A stretch of 64,000 nucleotides of DNA from an uncultured Lentisphaeria bacterium (GTDB lineage: Bacteria; Verrucomicrobiota; Lentisphaeria; Victivallales; UBA1829). The stretch's first letter is position 1, and each line of letters begins with the position of its first letter. Made by a program: the position numbers and the translations under genes. Positions 8,211 to 17,753 of the stretch are shown in pieces. The DNA lies in contig CAJKAR010000018.1 of NCBI GenBank assembly GCA_905197955.1, positions 24,974 through 88,973 of the forward strand. Direction: 5' to 3'. A model generated the notes under the pieces. It made no database searches, had not been told where the DNA came from, and saw only the letters and a program-made list of their open reading frames with translations.

Positions 8211-9497
8211 TCAGTCCTTGACCTCAAAGGTCTGCTCCCGTTTCGGGCCGACCGAGACAATTCCGATTTTAGCGGAAACCTCCTGCGCCATCCGCTTCAG
8301 ATACGCCTGCGCGTTGGCGGGAAGATCCTCGAAACAGCGTGCCGAAGTCGTCGGCTCGTCCCATCCGGGCAGCGTCTCATAGACAGGCTCCACCTGCTCC
8401 AGAGCCCGGACATCGGCCGGGAACGTCTTATACAGCTCCCCGTTGATTTTATATGCGGTGCAGATTTTGATCTCCTTCAGCCCGTCGAGCACATCCAGCT
8501 TCGTAACGGCAAGATAATCCACGCCGTTGATCATGCAGCTGTGGCGGCAGGCGACGACGTCGAACCATCCGCAGCGGCGCGGACGTCCCGTGGTCGCACC
8601 GAATTCCCCGCCCTGATTGCGAAGATAATCGCCCTGTTCGTCGAACAGTTCGGTCGGGAACGGACCCTCTCCGACGCGCGTCGTGTAAGCCTTGATAACC
8701 CCCCATACGCCCGTGATCGCCCGCGGGGAAAGTCCCGATCCCGTGCAGGCTCCGCCGGAGGTCGTATTGCTGCTCGTCACAAACGGATATGTGCCGTGAT
8801 CGATGTCAAGGAACGCACCCTGAGCGCCTTCCAGAAGGATGCGCTTTCCGGCAAGCCGCGCCTCGTTGATCGTCACGACGGAATCCTTGATGTACGGGCG
8901 GACATATTCCAGCGCAGGCAGGAGTTCGTTCCACGCCTGTTCAATGTCCAGTTTCACCGCACCCTGGGGGACATAGAGAGCGTTATACGCTTCCGCCTCT
9001 TCGACAAAATGCTGTTTAAAGCGTTCGAGATCAAGGATTTCGACTGCACGCAGCCCGGTTCTTGCCGCTTTTGTCATATAAGCAGGTCCGATACCGCGCA
9101 GCGTAGTGCCGATCTTTTTGTCTTTGGACGCCTTCGATTCATTGTACGCATCCAGCAGCTTGTGCCACGGCATGATCAGCTGACAGCGGGAACTCAGCTG
9201 AACATTCTCCACAGAAACACCGCGTTCGACAAGAGCCTTCATCTCCTTCATCAGAGCCAGCGGATCCACAACCACGCCGTTGCCGATCACGTTGATCACC
9301 TCTTTCCGGAGAATTCCCGAAGGAATCAGGTGCAGAACATATTTTTCCGGACCGTTTTCCACGGTATGCCCCGCATTGTTGCCGCCCTGGAACCGGACGA
9401 CCATATCGGCATCGCGCGTAAGAACATCAATAATTTTTCCTTTTCCCTCGTCGCCCCACTGGATCCCGACGAGCACATTCACGGACATATTTTTCAT
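8211..9497 (-). CDS. purA: Adenylosuccinate synthetase
   Basis: About 428 residues, full length. It shows GDEGKGK near residue 15, the NNAGHTV block near 41 and the central GTTLRGIGPAY. LEGAQGAFLDIDHGTYPFVTSSNTT, TGRPRRCGWFD and the late VSVGPKREQT complete the family pattern. It joins IMP and aspartate with GTP hydrolysis, the first committed step to AMP, in the cytoplasm. ATG 9497 is chosen because AGGT lies five bases before it and the upstream in-frame extension to 9539 is not conserved in the family. ATG 9488 is also possible. It stands apart from its neighbours by more than 100 bases on both sides. Confidence 0.96.
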   Translation of the reverse strand: MKNMSVNVLVGIQWGDEGKGKIIDVLTRDADMVVRFQGGNNAGHTVENGPEKYVLHLIPSGILRKEVINVIGNGVVVDPLALMKEMKALVERGVSVENVQLSSRCQLIMPWHKLLDAYNESKASKDKKIGTTLRGIGPAYMTKAARTGLRAVEILDLERFKQHFVEEAEAYNALYVPQGAVKLDIEQAWNELLPALEYVRPYIKDSVVTINEARLAGKRILLEGAQGAFLDIDHGTYPFVTSSNTTSGGACTGSGLSPRAITGVWGVIKAYTTRVGEGPFPTELFDEQGDYLRNQGGEFGATTGRPRRCGWFDVVACRHSCMINGVDYLAVTKLDVLDGLKEIKICTAYKINGELYKTFPADVRALEQVEPVYETLPGWDEPTTSARCFEDLPANAQAYLKRMAQEVSAKIGIVSVGPKREQTFEVKD

Positions 9498-9656
9498 AGC
9501 TACCTGATTCCGTTGTTTTTTCCGTATATAATCAACCATGTTTTGGATGGTTCCTCCAAGCAGATAACAATAGACCGGAAATAGAAAAAATCAAACTTTT
9601 TTCCGGAAATTCAGAAAAAATCCCACCCTGGAGCTCACGCCCGACGCAGGAACATG

Positions 9657-10472
9657 TCACAACGCCACTGAAAGATGTCCCCGCTTCCCATCCACATCGG
9701 TGTGGTCGATCCGGAGACGTCCATCGGAAATCGCTATGGAATTCACATGCTTGTCTCTTCCGACCGCGATCTTTTCCTTCACCTTCCCGTCCTTCCACAC
9801 GACAATCATCCGATACGGCAGCTTTCCGGCGGGACTGCACACGATTTCCCCCGCAAGCAGATCCCCCGAAGCCAGACACAGCTCCGGCGACAATTTGAAT
9901 ATATCGCGTTCCCCCTCCCGGAACTCTCCACGGTACCGGCCGTTCTGAAAACGCCGTTCGATCCGATCCATTCCGGTAAACGACAGATCCTTCATTTGCC
10001 GGAACGCCTCCCGCGCCTCCGGTGACGCATTCAGATACTGAAGACGATCATACAACAACGTTCCCGCCCGCATGGAAAGATCAAACGCCGCAAGACTCCC
10101 TCCCTCATAATCCGAAGGCTCCTTCAACGTGCGGAAATATTCCTCCTCCCACTGTTTCTGCTCCAGAATTGCCTCCTCCCGCCGCTCCTCCGGCAGAGAA
10201 TTCAGGTAATCCCGGAAAAAGGCGTACAGTTCCGCCTGTCGCAGAGTCGTTCCGGCGGCAGCGCAGAGATTCATATCGGTCTGTGTCCGGACGCGCTGGA
10301 GCATTTCATCCATATATTCCGCTCCGTGGCGGCAGGCTTCCGGTTCGAACAGCGGTTCCGGCATCGGCATCTCCTCCCGGCTCTCCGGCAGAGCGATCCC
10401 GATCAGAACTCCCGCCGCAAACAGGCATACCCCGCAGGCTCCGGCAACAATCATCATGGTTCTTTTGTTCAT
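9657..10472 (-). CDS. Membrane-anchored LprI-like (DUF1311-type) protein
   Basis: 271 residues. One N-terminal transmembrane or signal-anchor segment (MMIVAGACGVCLFAAGVLIGIAL) precedes a soluble part. Residues ~65-150 follow the LprI/DUF1311 pattern: DMNLCAAAGTTLRQAELYAF, LPEERREEAILEQKQWEEEY, then GGSLAAFDLSMRAGTLLYDR. In that family a LPEEQR...L...QR.W...R helix pair and a GGS....... segment recur. The C-terminal 90 residues are beta-rich with no recognised motif. LprI-like domains are linked to lysozyme inhibition in some bacteria, which would suit an envelope role, but this is inference. The gene lies between a GntR-type regulator and purA. Confidence 0.6.
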   Translation of the reverse strand: MNKRTMMIVAGACGVCLFAAGVLIGIALPESREEMPMPEPLFEPEACRHGAEYMDEMLQRVRTQTDMNLCAAAGTTLRQAELYAFFRDYLNSLPEERREEAILEQKQWEEEYFRTLKEPSDYEGGSLAAFDLSMRAGTLLYDRLQYLNASPEAREAFRQMKDLSFTGMDRIERRFQNGRYRGEFREGERDIFKLSPELCLASGDLLAGEIVCSPAGKLPYRMIVVWKDGKVKEKIAVGRDKHVNSIAISDGRLRIDHTDVDGKRGHLSVAL

Positions 10473-10569
10473 GATTCAAACACTCCCCGTATTTTCATCC
10501 ATCCGCCGGAGATCCGCTGCGGACCTGGCAGATCGGAATGATCGCAGGAAAAATCCGTGAAACGGGTCA

Positions 10570-11601
10570 TCACCATTTCACGACCTCCGGTTTCAAAATC
10601 ACCTCTTCCGGAACAAACGACGAATCCGTCAGAAGCCGGTACAGGTTTTCCGCACACAATTCCGCAGTCCGCAGAGGGGAAAGGACCACCTCCGCCTCCG
10701 GTCGATGCTTCACGCCGTAAAGAGCAAACGGAGTGTCATCCGTCACAAAGACACAGCGCTCCGCGGCATCCGCGGGCAGAAGGGAAAGAGCCCGGTCGCC
10801 CACGGCGGTCTCGGTTCCGAACGAAAAGAGACCGTCAACGGAATGCTTCTCGAACAGGGCGCAGATTTTTTTCGTGATATCCTCCGAGGTATTGATCCGG
10901 AGTTTTCTGTCGCAGAGGATCCCCCGCGCGGCGAATTCATCGGACCAGCCCCGGTAGACCTCCCGGCGGACACCGCTGCTCTCGTAGCCAGAAAAAATCA
11001 CATTCCGACAGCCGGCATCCAGAAAATAAGCCGCAAGAAGCCGTCCCGCAAGCACATAGTCCAGCGTGATATTGCAGGGGTGCCCGCCGACTACATCGCC
11101 GATCGTATAGACGGGCACTTCGCGGCGGAGCTTCTTAAGAACGGAAAGAACGGAACGGGATGGACGAATCCAGATGATGCCATCCGGTTTGCTGACCGTC
11201 AGCTCGGAAACCATGTCGTCGCCAACCACATTCACGATCTGCACCTTGACCGGAAGCGAAGCAAAAACATGGAATATCCCGTTCAGGAGCTTCATCGTGA
11301 AACCGTCGATGGAAGAATATTTCGCCGTGTCGATCAGAATGATGATCTTATAGGACTTCAACAGGGAAAAGGAGTCGTTGCGCCGGTTGGTCGCCCGGAT
11401 GAACATACCGCGTCCCGGACGGTTGTAGATGTAGCCGTCATTCACCAGATCCCGCAGAGCGTTCCGGACGGTGGTCCGGCTCACATGAAACCGGGCGGAA
11501 AGCTCGCGCTCCGATGAGATCCGGACCTCGCTGTCCCTGTGTTCAAACACCATGTCAATGATGTACTTCCGTATATGCATGTAAGACGGAACATTCGCCA
11601 T
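10570..11601 (-). CDS. GntR-type winged-helix regulator with LacI-type sugar-binding domain
   Basis: 343 residues. An N-terminal GntR-family winged helix (SSERELSARFHVSRTTVRNALRDLVNDGYIYNRPGRGMFI, ~28-68) is fused to a periplasmic-binding-protein-like domain. Its signatures are IIILIDTAKY, SKPDGIIWIRPS, a NITLDYVLAGRLLAAYFLDAG block at ~185, a CRNVIFSGY strand and SVDGLFSFG. This architecture (as in AraR) responds to small sugars. It is transcribed away from the next GntR-type gene, with 259 bases between them, and towards the LprI-like gene 97 bases downstream. Unlike the other GntR/LacI proteins in this window, no pseudopilin follows it. The ligand is unknown. Confidence 0.85.
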   Translation of the reverse strand: MANVPSYMHIRKYIIDMVFEHRDSEVRISSERELSARFHVSRTTVRNALRDLVNDGYIYNRPGRGMFIRATNRRNDSFSLLKSYKIIILIDTAKYSSIDGFTMKLLNGIFHVFASLPVKVQIVNVVGDDMVSELTVSKPDGIIWIRPSRSVLSVLKKLRREVPVYTIGDVVGGHPCNITLDYVLAGRLLAAYFLDAGCRNVIFSGYESSGVRREVYRGWSDEFAARGILCDRKLRINTSEDITKKICALFEKHSVDGLFSFGTETAVGDRALSLLPADAAERCVFVTDDTPFALYGVKHRPEAEVVLSPLRTAELCAENLYRLLTDSSFVPEEVILKPEVVKW

Positions 11602-11798
11602 TCAAAAAACCCCTTCCGGTAACTTCAAAAAAAAACAAGATAATTTAAAACAAAATTGGAAAAATACAAGAAAACCTATCGGAAATATTTGAAACAGCCC
11701 TCTTCCGCCGTTCTCTTTTCCTTAAATAAAAAGAGAAAATACCAGCGGTTTTCTGCAAGAAAAAACGCTTTTTTCGTCATTTCGTATCTTTCCCCCTC

Positions 11799-11827
11799 TT
11801 GACATCTACTACATTTTTTGATATAAT
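11799..11827 (+). promoter_or_regulatory. Consensus sigma70 promoter of the 11.4-kb regulator-pseudopilin-propeller operon
   Basis: TTGACA (11799-11804), 17-base spacer, TATAAT (11822-11827): a perfect consensus 33 bases before the GTG start. The -35 lies in CCCTCTTGACATCT, which recurs exactly at the LacI-module promoter near 38785. Confidence 0.85.
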
Positions 11828-11841
11828 ATATAGTGTAATAG
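11806..11841 (+). promoter_or_regulatory. Possible operator centred on the -10 box
   Basis: CTACTACA (11806-11813) and TGTAATAG (11834-11841) form an inverted repeat with one mismatch, centred on the TATAAT. A regulator bound here would block polymerase. The autogenous GntR-type product at 11861 is the obvious candidate, by inference. Confidence 0.45.
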
Positions 11842-11860
11842 ACAAAAAAAGGAAAAGACC

Positions 11861-12979
11861 GTGGTTTCTCAGAAAATCAAAACCAAAGGACGCGATCCGG
11901 TAAAACGGGAGGAAATCCTCTCTTATATCCGGGAGCGGGTTCATCGCGGCATCTGGAGACCTGGGGACAAACTGCCGCCGCGCACCTGGTTCGAACAGCA
12001 GTTCGACGCCGCGCCTTTAACCGTGCAGCGCACGTTCCAGATCCTGATCGACGACAAAGTCCTGTGCTCTGAAAAACGGATCGGCACACGGGTCAGTCTC
12101 CGGCAGCCGCATCTCTCCAGATACGGAGTCATCCTGTACGGTACGCGAAAACTGGAAAGCATGTTTTCTCAGGTTTTCATCAAGGCTCTTGAACAAGTGG
12201 CGGAGAAGGAGGAGATTGACATCGACTGTTTCTTTGTCCTCGGTCTCACCAAAGACGCCGAGGATTACCGCAGACTCCTCTATGGAATCGAAAACGGTCT
12301 TTTTGCCGGACTCTTTTTTGCAACCATTCCCAATTCTCTGGCAAACACGCCGGCCGTCTGCAACGATCTGCCGAAAATCGCGATCGGTCATCCATCCCGT
12401 GAGTTTCCGGAACTGCCGACGATCAATCTGGATACGGAAGGAGTCGTCACGGAAGTCCTCCGATATTTCTCCAAATGCGGATGCCGAAGAATCGCCGCCA
12501 TTCTTTCCGGAGAAAATTCGCATCTGGAAAACTGTGTTTCTTTTCAGAAAAAAGCGGCGGAATTCGGACTGGATGCTCCGGCGGGTTATGTTCTGGAGCT
12601 CAGTGCGGTTTCGCCGTTTCAGGTCAGACCGCTGACGCATCTGCTCTTCTCGCCGGACAACAGCCAGCCGCCGGAAGGACTCTATGTCGGCGACGATAAC
12701 TTTCTGCCGCATGTGATCGATATTCTCCGCGAACGCTTCGGCGACGATGCGGAACAGAAAGTCAAAATTGTTTCACAAGTCAACTTTCCGCGAATCTCTG
12801 AATATGACTTTCCCGTCAAATTCTTCGGTTTCGATCTCGCGGACCTGTTTCTCCGGTGCATCAAGACCATGCGGGAACTCCGGAAAAACGCGCAGCCGAC
12901 TCCCGCCTTGCTCTTCGAACCAATGGAAGACTCCGCTACTATGGATTCCCATACAACAAAGAAAGAAGGAACAAGATGA
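11861..12979 (+). CDS. GntR-type regulator with LacI-type effector domain (module 1)
   Basis: 372 residues. The N-terminal winged helix (REEILSYIRERVHRGIWRPGDKLPPRTWFEQQF, then TVQRTFQILIDDKVL, ~15-72) is GntR-like but atypical: recognition-helix residues read APLTVQRTFQ. The rest is a periplasmic-binding-like domain (GVILYGTRKLES, LFAGLFFATIP, NLDTEGVVTEVLRYFSKCGCRRIAAIL, GLYVGDDNF). The start is a GTG with AAAGGAAAAGACC upstream. Its stop overlaps the pseudopilin start by ATGA, so the two are translationally coupled. It is the first gene of an operon running to 23216 and is probably the local, self-regulated sugar sensor. Confidence 0.82.
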   Translation: MVSQKIKTKGRDPVKREEILSYIRERVHRGIWRPGDKLPPRTWFEQQFDAAPLTVQRTFQILIDDKVLCSEKRIGTRVSLRQPHLSRYGVILYGTRKLESMFSQVFIKALEQVAEKEEIDIDCFFVLGLTKDAEDYRRLLYGIENGLFAGLFFATIPNSLANTPAVCNDLPKIAIGHPSREFPELPTINLDTEGVVTEVLRYFSKCGCRRIAAILSGENSHLENCVSFQKKAAEFGLDAPAGYVLELSAVSPFQVRPLTHLLFSPDNSQPPEGLYVGDDNFLPHVIDILRERFGDDAEQKVKIVSQVNFPRISEYDFPVKFFGFDLADLFLRCIKTMRELRKNAQPTPALLFEPMEDSATMDSHTTKKEGTR

Positions 12980-13779
12980 AGAAGATTTTCACACTGATAG
13001 AGCTCCTCGTCGTAATCGCCATCATCGCCATCCTGGCGGCGCTTCTGCTTCCGGCGCTGCGGAAAGCCAGGGAAAAAGGAGAAGTCGCATCCTGTATGAG
13101 TAATCTGCGTCAGATGGGACAGGTCATACAGTCTTACGCCGGAGACAACAACGACTCCATGCCGATGTGTAAAAATGTGACCCAGCTCTGGTATCGTCCG
13201 AGTTTCGAAGGCTTTCTCTATCAGGAAGACGCCTCCGACAAATATCTGGCAACCTATGTCCCCGCCAGAAGCGACCTTCTTTACTGTCCCTCTCTGAAAG
13301 ACACTCTGAAAACTCAGACGAAAACCCAGTATATGGGATATATCATTCTGGGGATCTCCAGCTTCTATCCTCTCGACGGAACTGGCAACTCCACCGGAGA
13401 CGCCCATTATCTGACAGACTGGGCAAACTCCTACGGCAGATATTCTCTGAGCCGTCTTGCAACCAGTTCAATGCCCTATTCCAATGAAAACAATTCCGCC
13501 CCCAGGGCTTTTTCCAAACGGATTCTGGCTTCCGATCTGCTTTACCGCCCCAAAGACTCCGCCTATTTCGGACCCAATTTCGGACAAATTCCGGAACGAG
13601 GCGGCGCCCATTCCTGGCAGGGAGGCGGAAGCGTTTTTTCCGACGGCCATGTCGAATACCGGAACAATGGCCTGGGACGAGTCCCCGTCTCCTACGAGGA
13701 ATACAGCTACATGAGCGCAAACAAATCCTTCTATGCCGGACACTGGGCTCAACGCCCCTATGTTGCTCTGGCGAAGTAA
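12976..13779 (+). CDS. Type IV pilin-like pseudopilin (module 1)
   Basis: 267 residues. It begins MKKI followed by FTLIELLVVIAIIAILAALL, a textbook prepilin helix with the conserved Glu at mature position 5. The residue before the cleavage point is Ile, not the usual Gly. A Cys motif (SCMSNLRQMG) ends the helix. The globular C-terminus ends with HSWQGGGSVFSDGHVEY, an H-X10-DG variant of the prepilin-associated H-X9-DG signature. The protein should be processed by a prepilin peptidase and assembled by a type II secretion or type IV pilus machine, neither of which is in the window. ATG 12976 has GAAGGAAC upstream and overlaps the regulator's stop. The gene is followed 20 bases later by a secreted propeller protein. 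Confidence 0.88.
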   Translation: MKKIFTLIELLVVIAIIAILAALLLPALRKAREKGEVASCMSNLRQMGQVIQSYAGDNNDSMPMCKNVTQLWYRPSFEGFLYQEDASDKYLATYVPARSDLLYCPSLKDTLKTQTKTQYMGYIILGISSFYPLDGTGNSTGDAHYLTDWANSYGRYSLSRLATSSMPYSNENNSAPRAFSKRILASDLLYRPKDSAYFGPNFGQIPERGGAHSWQGGGSVFSDGHVEYRNNGLGRVPVSYEEYSYMSANKSFYAGHWAQRPYVALAK

Positions 13780-13799
13780 TCACGTAAGGAATATCACCG

Positions 13800-16700
13800 A
13801 TGAACAAACACCTTCTTCTCTTTTCCCTCTCCCTTTTGTGCGCAGGCGCTCTGCATGCGGAGGAACCGTTCCAGAACCTGTTTCTCCAATGGCTCCGCTC
13901 CGGAAAAATCAATACGGCCAAAAGCGGAGAATCTCCCGCCATGTTCCAGCCGCAGGACCGCGACGGAAGATGGCGCAACACCTTCTGCACCGGAGTTCCC
14001 ATTCCCTACTATGAAACCTGGCGGACAAAACCCGTTCCATCCGATGCGCCGCAAACGTTGACCGTTCAATTCAACGGCACCGTCAATCCGGGAACCATCC
14101 TCGCATTTGCCGCCGATACGACCGATACGCTCTTCACCATCGAAGGCTTTTCCGCTCCGCCTGCCGGCATCATCACGCTTCCCGTCGGCAGGGAGATCGG
14201 ATCCCTGACGCTCAAAAGCACAAAACTCGAACCCGTCCTCATCAACAACTGGGGCAGCAGGAAAGAGCTGACCACTCCGCTGAAAGCCTATCAGTTCTCC
14301 CTGCATGGACTCTATGCCATGGTGGAACAGCGGGTCAATATTGCTCCGTTTGCCCGTCCGCAGGTCTCCGGAATCTCCCTCCAGAAGCAGGCAGATGCTC
14401 CGAGAATTTCCGCAGCGGGACTCAACGACAACTCCACCTGGCATTTCTGGCGCAGCGAAAAACTTTCCTCCGGTCAGACCGCCCGTGCCGAACTGCTTTT
14501 TCCCTCTCCCGCAACCGTCCGGGAAACCGTTCTCTATTTCGCAGGGCGAGCTTACGACCTGATTCCTAAAGCCGTGAAAGTCTCGGCGGAAACGGAGAAC
14601 GGATCTCTGGAAATCGGAACCCTCGAAGGACTTAAAAAGGAACAGTTCAAAGGAAAATTCTTCTACCGGCTCCGCAATCCGCAGCCGGATGCCAAAATCA
14701 GAAAGCTGATTTTTGAGTTCACTCCGCAGAAAGATGTTGCCGCAGTCAGCGAGATTCTCGTTCTTGCCGCCCCCGGCGACAATCCCGGATTGAAACTCCA
14801 TGCCGACAAGCCCTATTCAAAAGAGTTTTCCATTCCCCGGAACGGCGGGACCTTCGCTTCGGCAGTCCTTGTCAGCCGGACCGGTGAACGGGTCCGCAAC
14901 CTTGCGCCGGGAAGAGCCGACGGGGATAAATTCATCTTCTCCTGGGACGGCCTCGATGAATCCGGTCTTGTCGTCCCGGAAGGCACCTATCAGCTGAAAG
15001 GCGCCACGCGCGGAAATCTCCGGGCAGAATACAACAGCACCCCCTACATGCCCAATCCGATTCCATGGGTCACGCCCGATCGAAAAGGCGGATGGCTCTC
15101 GGATCACGTTCCGGCAAGCACAATCGAATTCGCCGGAGGAGCTCTCTGGATCGGAGCGCCATTCGCGGAAAGCGGCGACACCATCATGCAGCTGACTCAG
15201 GAAGGGAAAAAACTCTGGGGAGTCCGCTGGCTGAACCTTTCAGGAGCCTGGACCATCCGGGAACAGGGCGGCAAAATCTATGTTGCCTCAGGCGGCGGAT
15301 GGCTCGGAAACAAACTGTTCGTCACGGAACTGGACCCCGCTGCCAAGGACTTCAAACAGCTCCTGAAAATCGAGGTCCCGAAAGAAATGGCTCAGAAAAA
15401 AGACTGGAAAAGCCGCTCCTTCAACGGATTCGCAGTCAATGAGAACACGCTTTACCTCTCCTACTCCAAACTCAACCGGATTGATGTGTATGGAAAAGAC
15501 GGGAAAAAGATCCGCACCATCGCCCTCCCCGCTCCCGGAGCCATGCGTTTCCATAACGGGGAACTGTATCTGATCTCCGGCAATAAGCTTCTCCAATACG
15601 ATCCGGCAGCCGGAACCAGGAAAGAGATCATCTCCAAAGGACTGGTCAAGCCGGGCGATTTCTCCTTCCACAACGGAAAAATCCTTGTCGCCGACACGGG
15701 AGCCAATCAGGTCAAACTCTTTTCCATGAAAGGAAAACTCCTGAAAACAATCGGCAAAGGGACTCCGCGCAAAGCCGGAAAGTTCGATCCGCTGGTTCTG
15801 GACTCCCCGATCGCGGTCGCGGCGGACTCCCGCGGGCAAATCTGGATCGCCGAATTCTCGACCCTTCCGAAACGCATCAGCGTCTGGAGTCAGGAAGGAA
15901 AGTTCCTGCGCGACTATCTCGGCCCCGCACGCTACGAGGCGGGAAGCTGGATGGATCCCGACGACATCAACACCTACTACGCCGAAGGCATGATCTTCAA
16001 ACGGATTCGCGGCGAATGGAAACTCGATTCCGTATATCTGGATACGACACCTGCGTTTGTCCGGGTGTTTCTGGAAAAGACCATGATCCCGGAACGTCCG
16101 CTGAAACTGAACGGGAACACGTTCCTGGCCAATGACCGTCACTGGTCGCAGCCGCTGATCTGGTACGGGGTTCTGGAACAGGATCACATTCTCAAACCGC
16201 ATATGGCTCTCGGCACCTACGAAAAAATCATCGGGCTCTTCCGGGAACGGCCCGAAAACTATTCCGGCAATCCGAAGGACTACACCTTCCTCTGGGTCAA
16301 CCGCAACAACGACGGCAACATGCAGTGGAATGAGATCCAGTTTCTGAAACGTCCGTTTGCCCGCCTCCAGTGGTGCGAACGGATGGGACGGGATCTCACG
16401 CTCTACTGGCAGAGCGGAAACGAAATCAAAAAACTCCAGAGGAAACCCGGAAGCGGACTGCCGGACTACGATCTTGCCAAAGCCGAAACACTCCGGACCC
16501 TCGCCCCCGGCGAATACCTCTACGCGATGGCGCCGCTGACCGACGGTCAGCTTCTCCTGAACATGAAGCCCCTGACCTGTATTTCCCAGACGACCGGCCG
16601 TACCCTCTGGACCTATCGCAATGCCTATCCTTCGAACTCGCATGACAGTCCCCTGCCCGCGCCGGGTGAAATTCAGCACACCCTCAACGCGGAAGGAGAA

Positions 16701-17753
16701 GTTTCCGTTCCCAACTTCGGCAAAGTCTTCCTGCTGAACGGCAACAAGGGACTCCGCTATCTCTTCAGCGGCGACGGCATCTTCCTCGGCACCCTCTTCG
16801 CCGATCAGAGACTTGCCGAACCGCTCTCCATCTCCAACGTTCAGGAGGGAATGGATCTTTCGCACTACTCCCTGATGGATGAAGCCTTCTGCGGAACCTT
16901 CGAGCGCGGAGCCGATGGAAAAGTCTACTTCTCCGGCGGCAAGAACCACCATTCGATCTATGAGATCAAAGGACTGGATTCCCTGAAACGTTTCTCGCAG
17001 GACATCCGCTTCTCCTCCGAAGAGCGGAAACAGGCGGAGGAATCGCGCATCCGCGAGATTCAGAAGAAAAAAGCCGCTCTTATTGAAACGCCCTCCGTCC
17101 TGCCCCGCATTCAGGGCAATGACTGGAAAAAGGTTCCGGAACAGAAGGTGTTCAGCAATGGAAAAGTCTTCTACACCTATCGTCTGGCTTACGACAACAC
17201 CCATCTCCGCGGACAATTCCAAGTCTACGATCCGACCCCCTTCCTCAACAACGGAGGCGACTGGAAAATGCTCTTCAAAACAGGCGACTCCATCAATCTG
17301 GAATTTGCTTCGGCAAACGGGAAAGCGCCCTCAATCGGCGATATCCGTCTGCTGATCGCCCCGCTCCGCGGCCAGGCGGTCGCCGTTGCCTACCGCTACA
17401 AACTGGAAGGGGATCACAGCAAAACTGCCTCGGAATTCTCCTCGCCCATCGGGAAAACAGTCGTGGACAAGGTGGAAATTCTCAAGAACGCGAAAATTCA
17501 TGTGAAGCGCGGCGGGAACTACTACCAGGTCGATCTCTCCATTCCGCTGGCGGACCTTCCGCCGCTGGCAAAAGAGACGTTCTATTATGACGCGGGGGTC
17601 ATCTTCTCCGACGCAAGCGGAAGCCGGAACAGTTTCAATCTGTTCCATCACAGCCCCCTGAAAGGCATCACGGCCGATGTCCCAAGCGAAATACGGCTCA
17701 CGCCGAATTATATGAAAAAAATCACGAAACTCATGAAAGGCTCCACAAAATGA
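13800..17753 (+). CDS. Giant secreted beta-propeller protein with carbohydrate-binding-type C-terminus
   Basis: 1317 residues with a Sec signal peptide (LLLFSLSLLCAGALHA, cleavage before EEPF). A beta-rich N-terminal part (discoidin-like, WHFWRSEKLSSGQTARAELLF) is followed by an FlgD-like Ig module (FIFSWDGLDESGLVVPEGTYQLKG, ~377-400). A long NHL/SMP-30-type propeller region comes next (QLTQEGKKLWGVRW, VLVADTGANQVKLFSMKGK-like, PIAVAADSRGQIWIAEF). The last ~200 residues resemble a CBM9/DOMON-like domain (NGKVFYTYRLAYDNTHLRGQF, ending DVPSEIRLTPNYMKK). No catalytic signature is visible; glycan binding or an unrecognised lyase or hydrolase activity is possible. Its 3' end overlaps the SGNH gene by ATGA. 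It is a paralogue of the protein encoded at 19308. Confidence 0.75.
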   Translation: MNKHLLLFSLSLLCAGALHAEEPFQNLFLQWLRSGKINTAKSGESPAMFQPQDRDGRWRNTFCTGVPIPYYETWRTKPVPSDAPQTLTVQFNGTVNPGTILAFAADTTDTLFTIEGFSAPPAGIITLPVGREIGSLTLKSTKLEPVLINNWGSRKELTTPLKAYQFSLHGLYAMVEQRVNIAPFARPQVSGISLQKQADAPRISAAGLNDNSTWHFWRSEKLSSGQTARAELLFPSPATVRETVLYFAGRAYDLIPKAVKVSAETENGSLEIGTLEGLKKEQFKGKFFYRLRNPQPDAKIRKLIFEFTPQKDVAAVSEILVLAAPGDNPGLKLHADKPYSKEFSIPRNGGTFASAVLVSRTGERVRNLAPGRADGDKFIFSWDGLDESGLVVPEGTYQLKGATRGNLRAEYNSTPYMPNPIPWVTPDRKGGWLSDHVPASTIEFAGGALWIGAPFAESGDTIMQLTQEGKKLWGVRWLNLSGAWTIREQGGKIYVASGGGWLGNKLFVTELDPAAKDFKQLLKIEVPKEMAQKKDWKSRSFNGFAVNENTLYLSYSKLNRIDVYGKDGKKIRTIALPAPGAMRFHNGELYLISGNKLLQYDPAAGTRKEIISKGLVKPGDFSFHNGKILVADTGANQVKLFSMKGKLLKTIGKGTPRKAGKFDPLVLDSPIAVAADSRGQIWIAEFSTLPKRISVWSQEGKFLRDYLGPARYEAGSWMDPDDINTYYAEGMIFKRIRGEWKLDSVYLDTTPAFVRVFLEKTMIPERPLKLNGNTFLANDRHWSQPLIWYGVLEQDHILKPHMALGTYEKIIGLFRERPENYSGNPKDYTFLWVNRNNDGNMQWNEIQFLKRPFARLQWCERMGRDLTLYWQSGNEIKKLQRKPGSGLPDYDLAKAETLRTLAPGEYLYAMAPLTDGQLLLNMKPLTCISQTTGRTLWTYRNAYPSNSHDSPLPAPGEIQHTLNAEGEVSVPNFGKVFLLNGNKGLRYLFSGDGIFLGTLFADQRLAEPLSISNVQEGMDLSHYSLMDEAFCGTFERGADGKVYFSGGKNHHSIYEIKGLDSLKRFSQDIRFSSEERKQAEESRIREIQKKKAALIETPSVLPRIQGNDWKKVPEQKVFSNGKVFYTYRLAYDNTHLRGQFQVYDPTPFLNNGGDWKMLFKTGDSINLEFASANGKAPSIGDIRLLIAPLRGQAVAVAYRYKLEGDHSKTASEFSSPIGKTVVDKVEILKNAKIHVKRGGNYYQVDLSIPLADLPPLAKETFYYDAGVIFSDASGSRNSFNLFHHSPLKGITADVPSEIRLTPNYMKKITKLMKGSTK

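Noticed and set aside
15288..17222. 644-codon minus-strand frame
   Set aside because: Antisense to the first giant propeller gene, which has a signal peptide, ribosome site and domain motifs. The same applies to the long minus frames at 19317-21254, 21498-23114 and 41213-42913.
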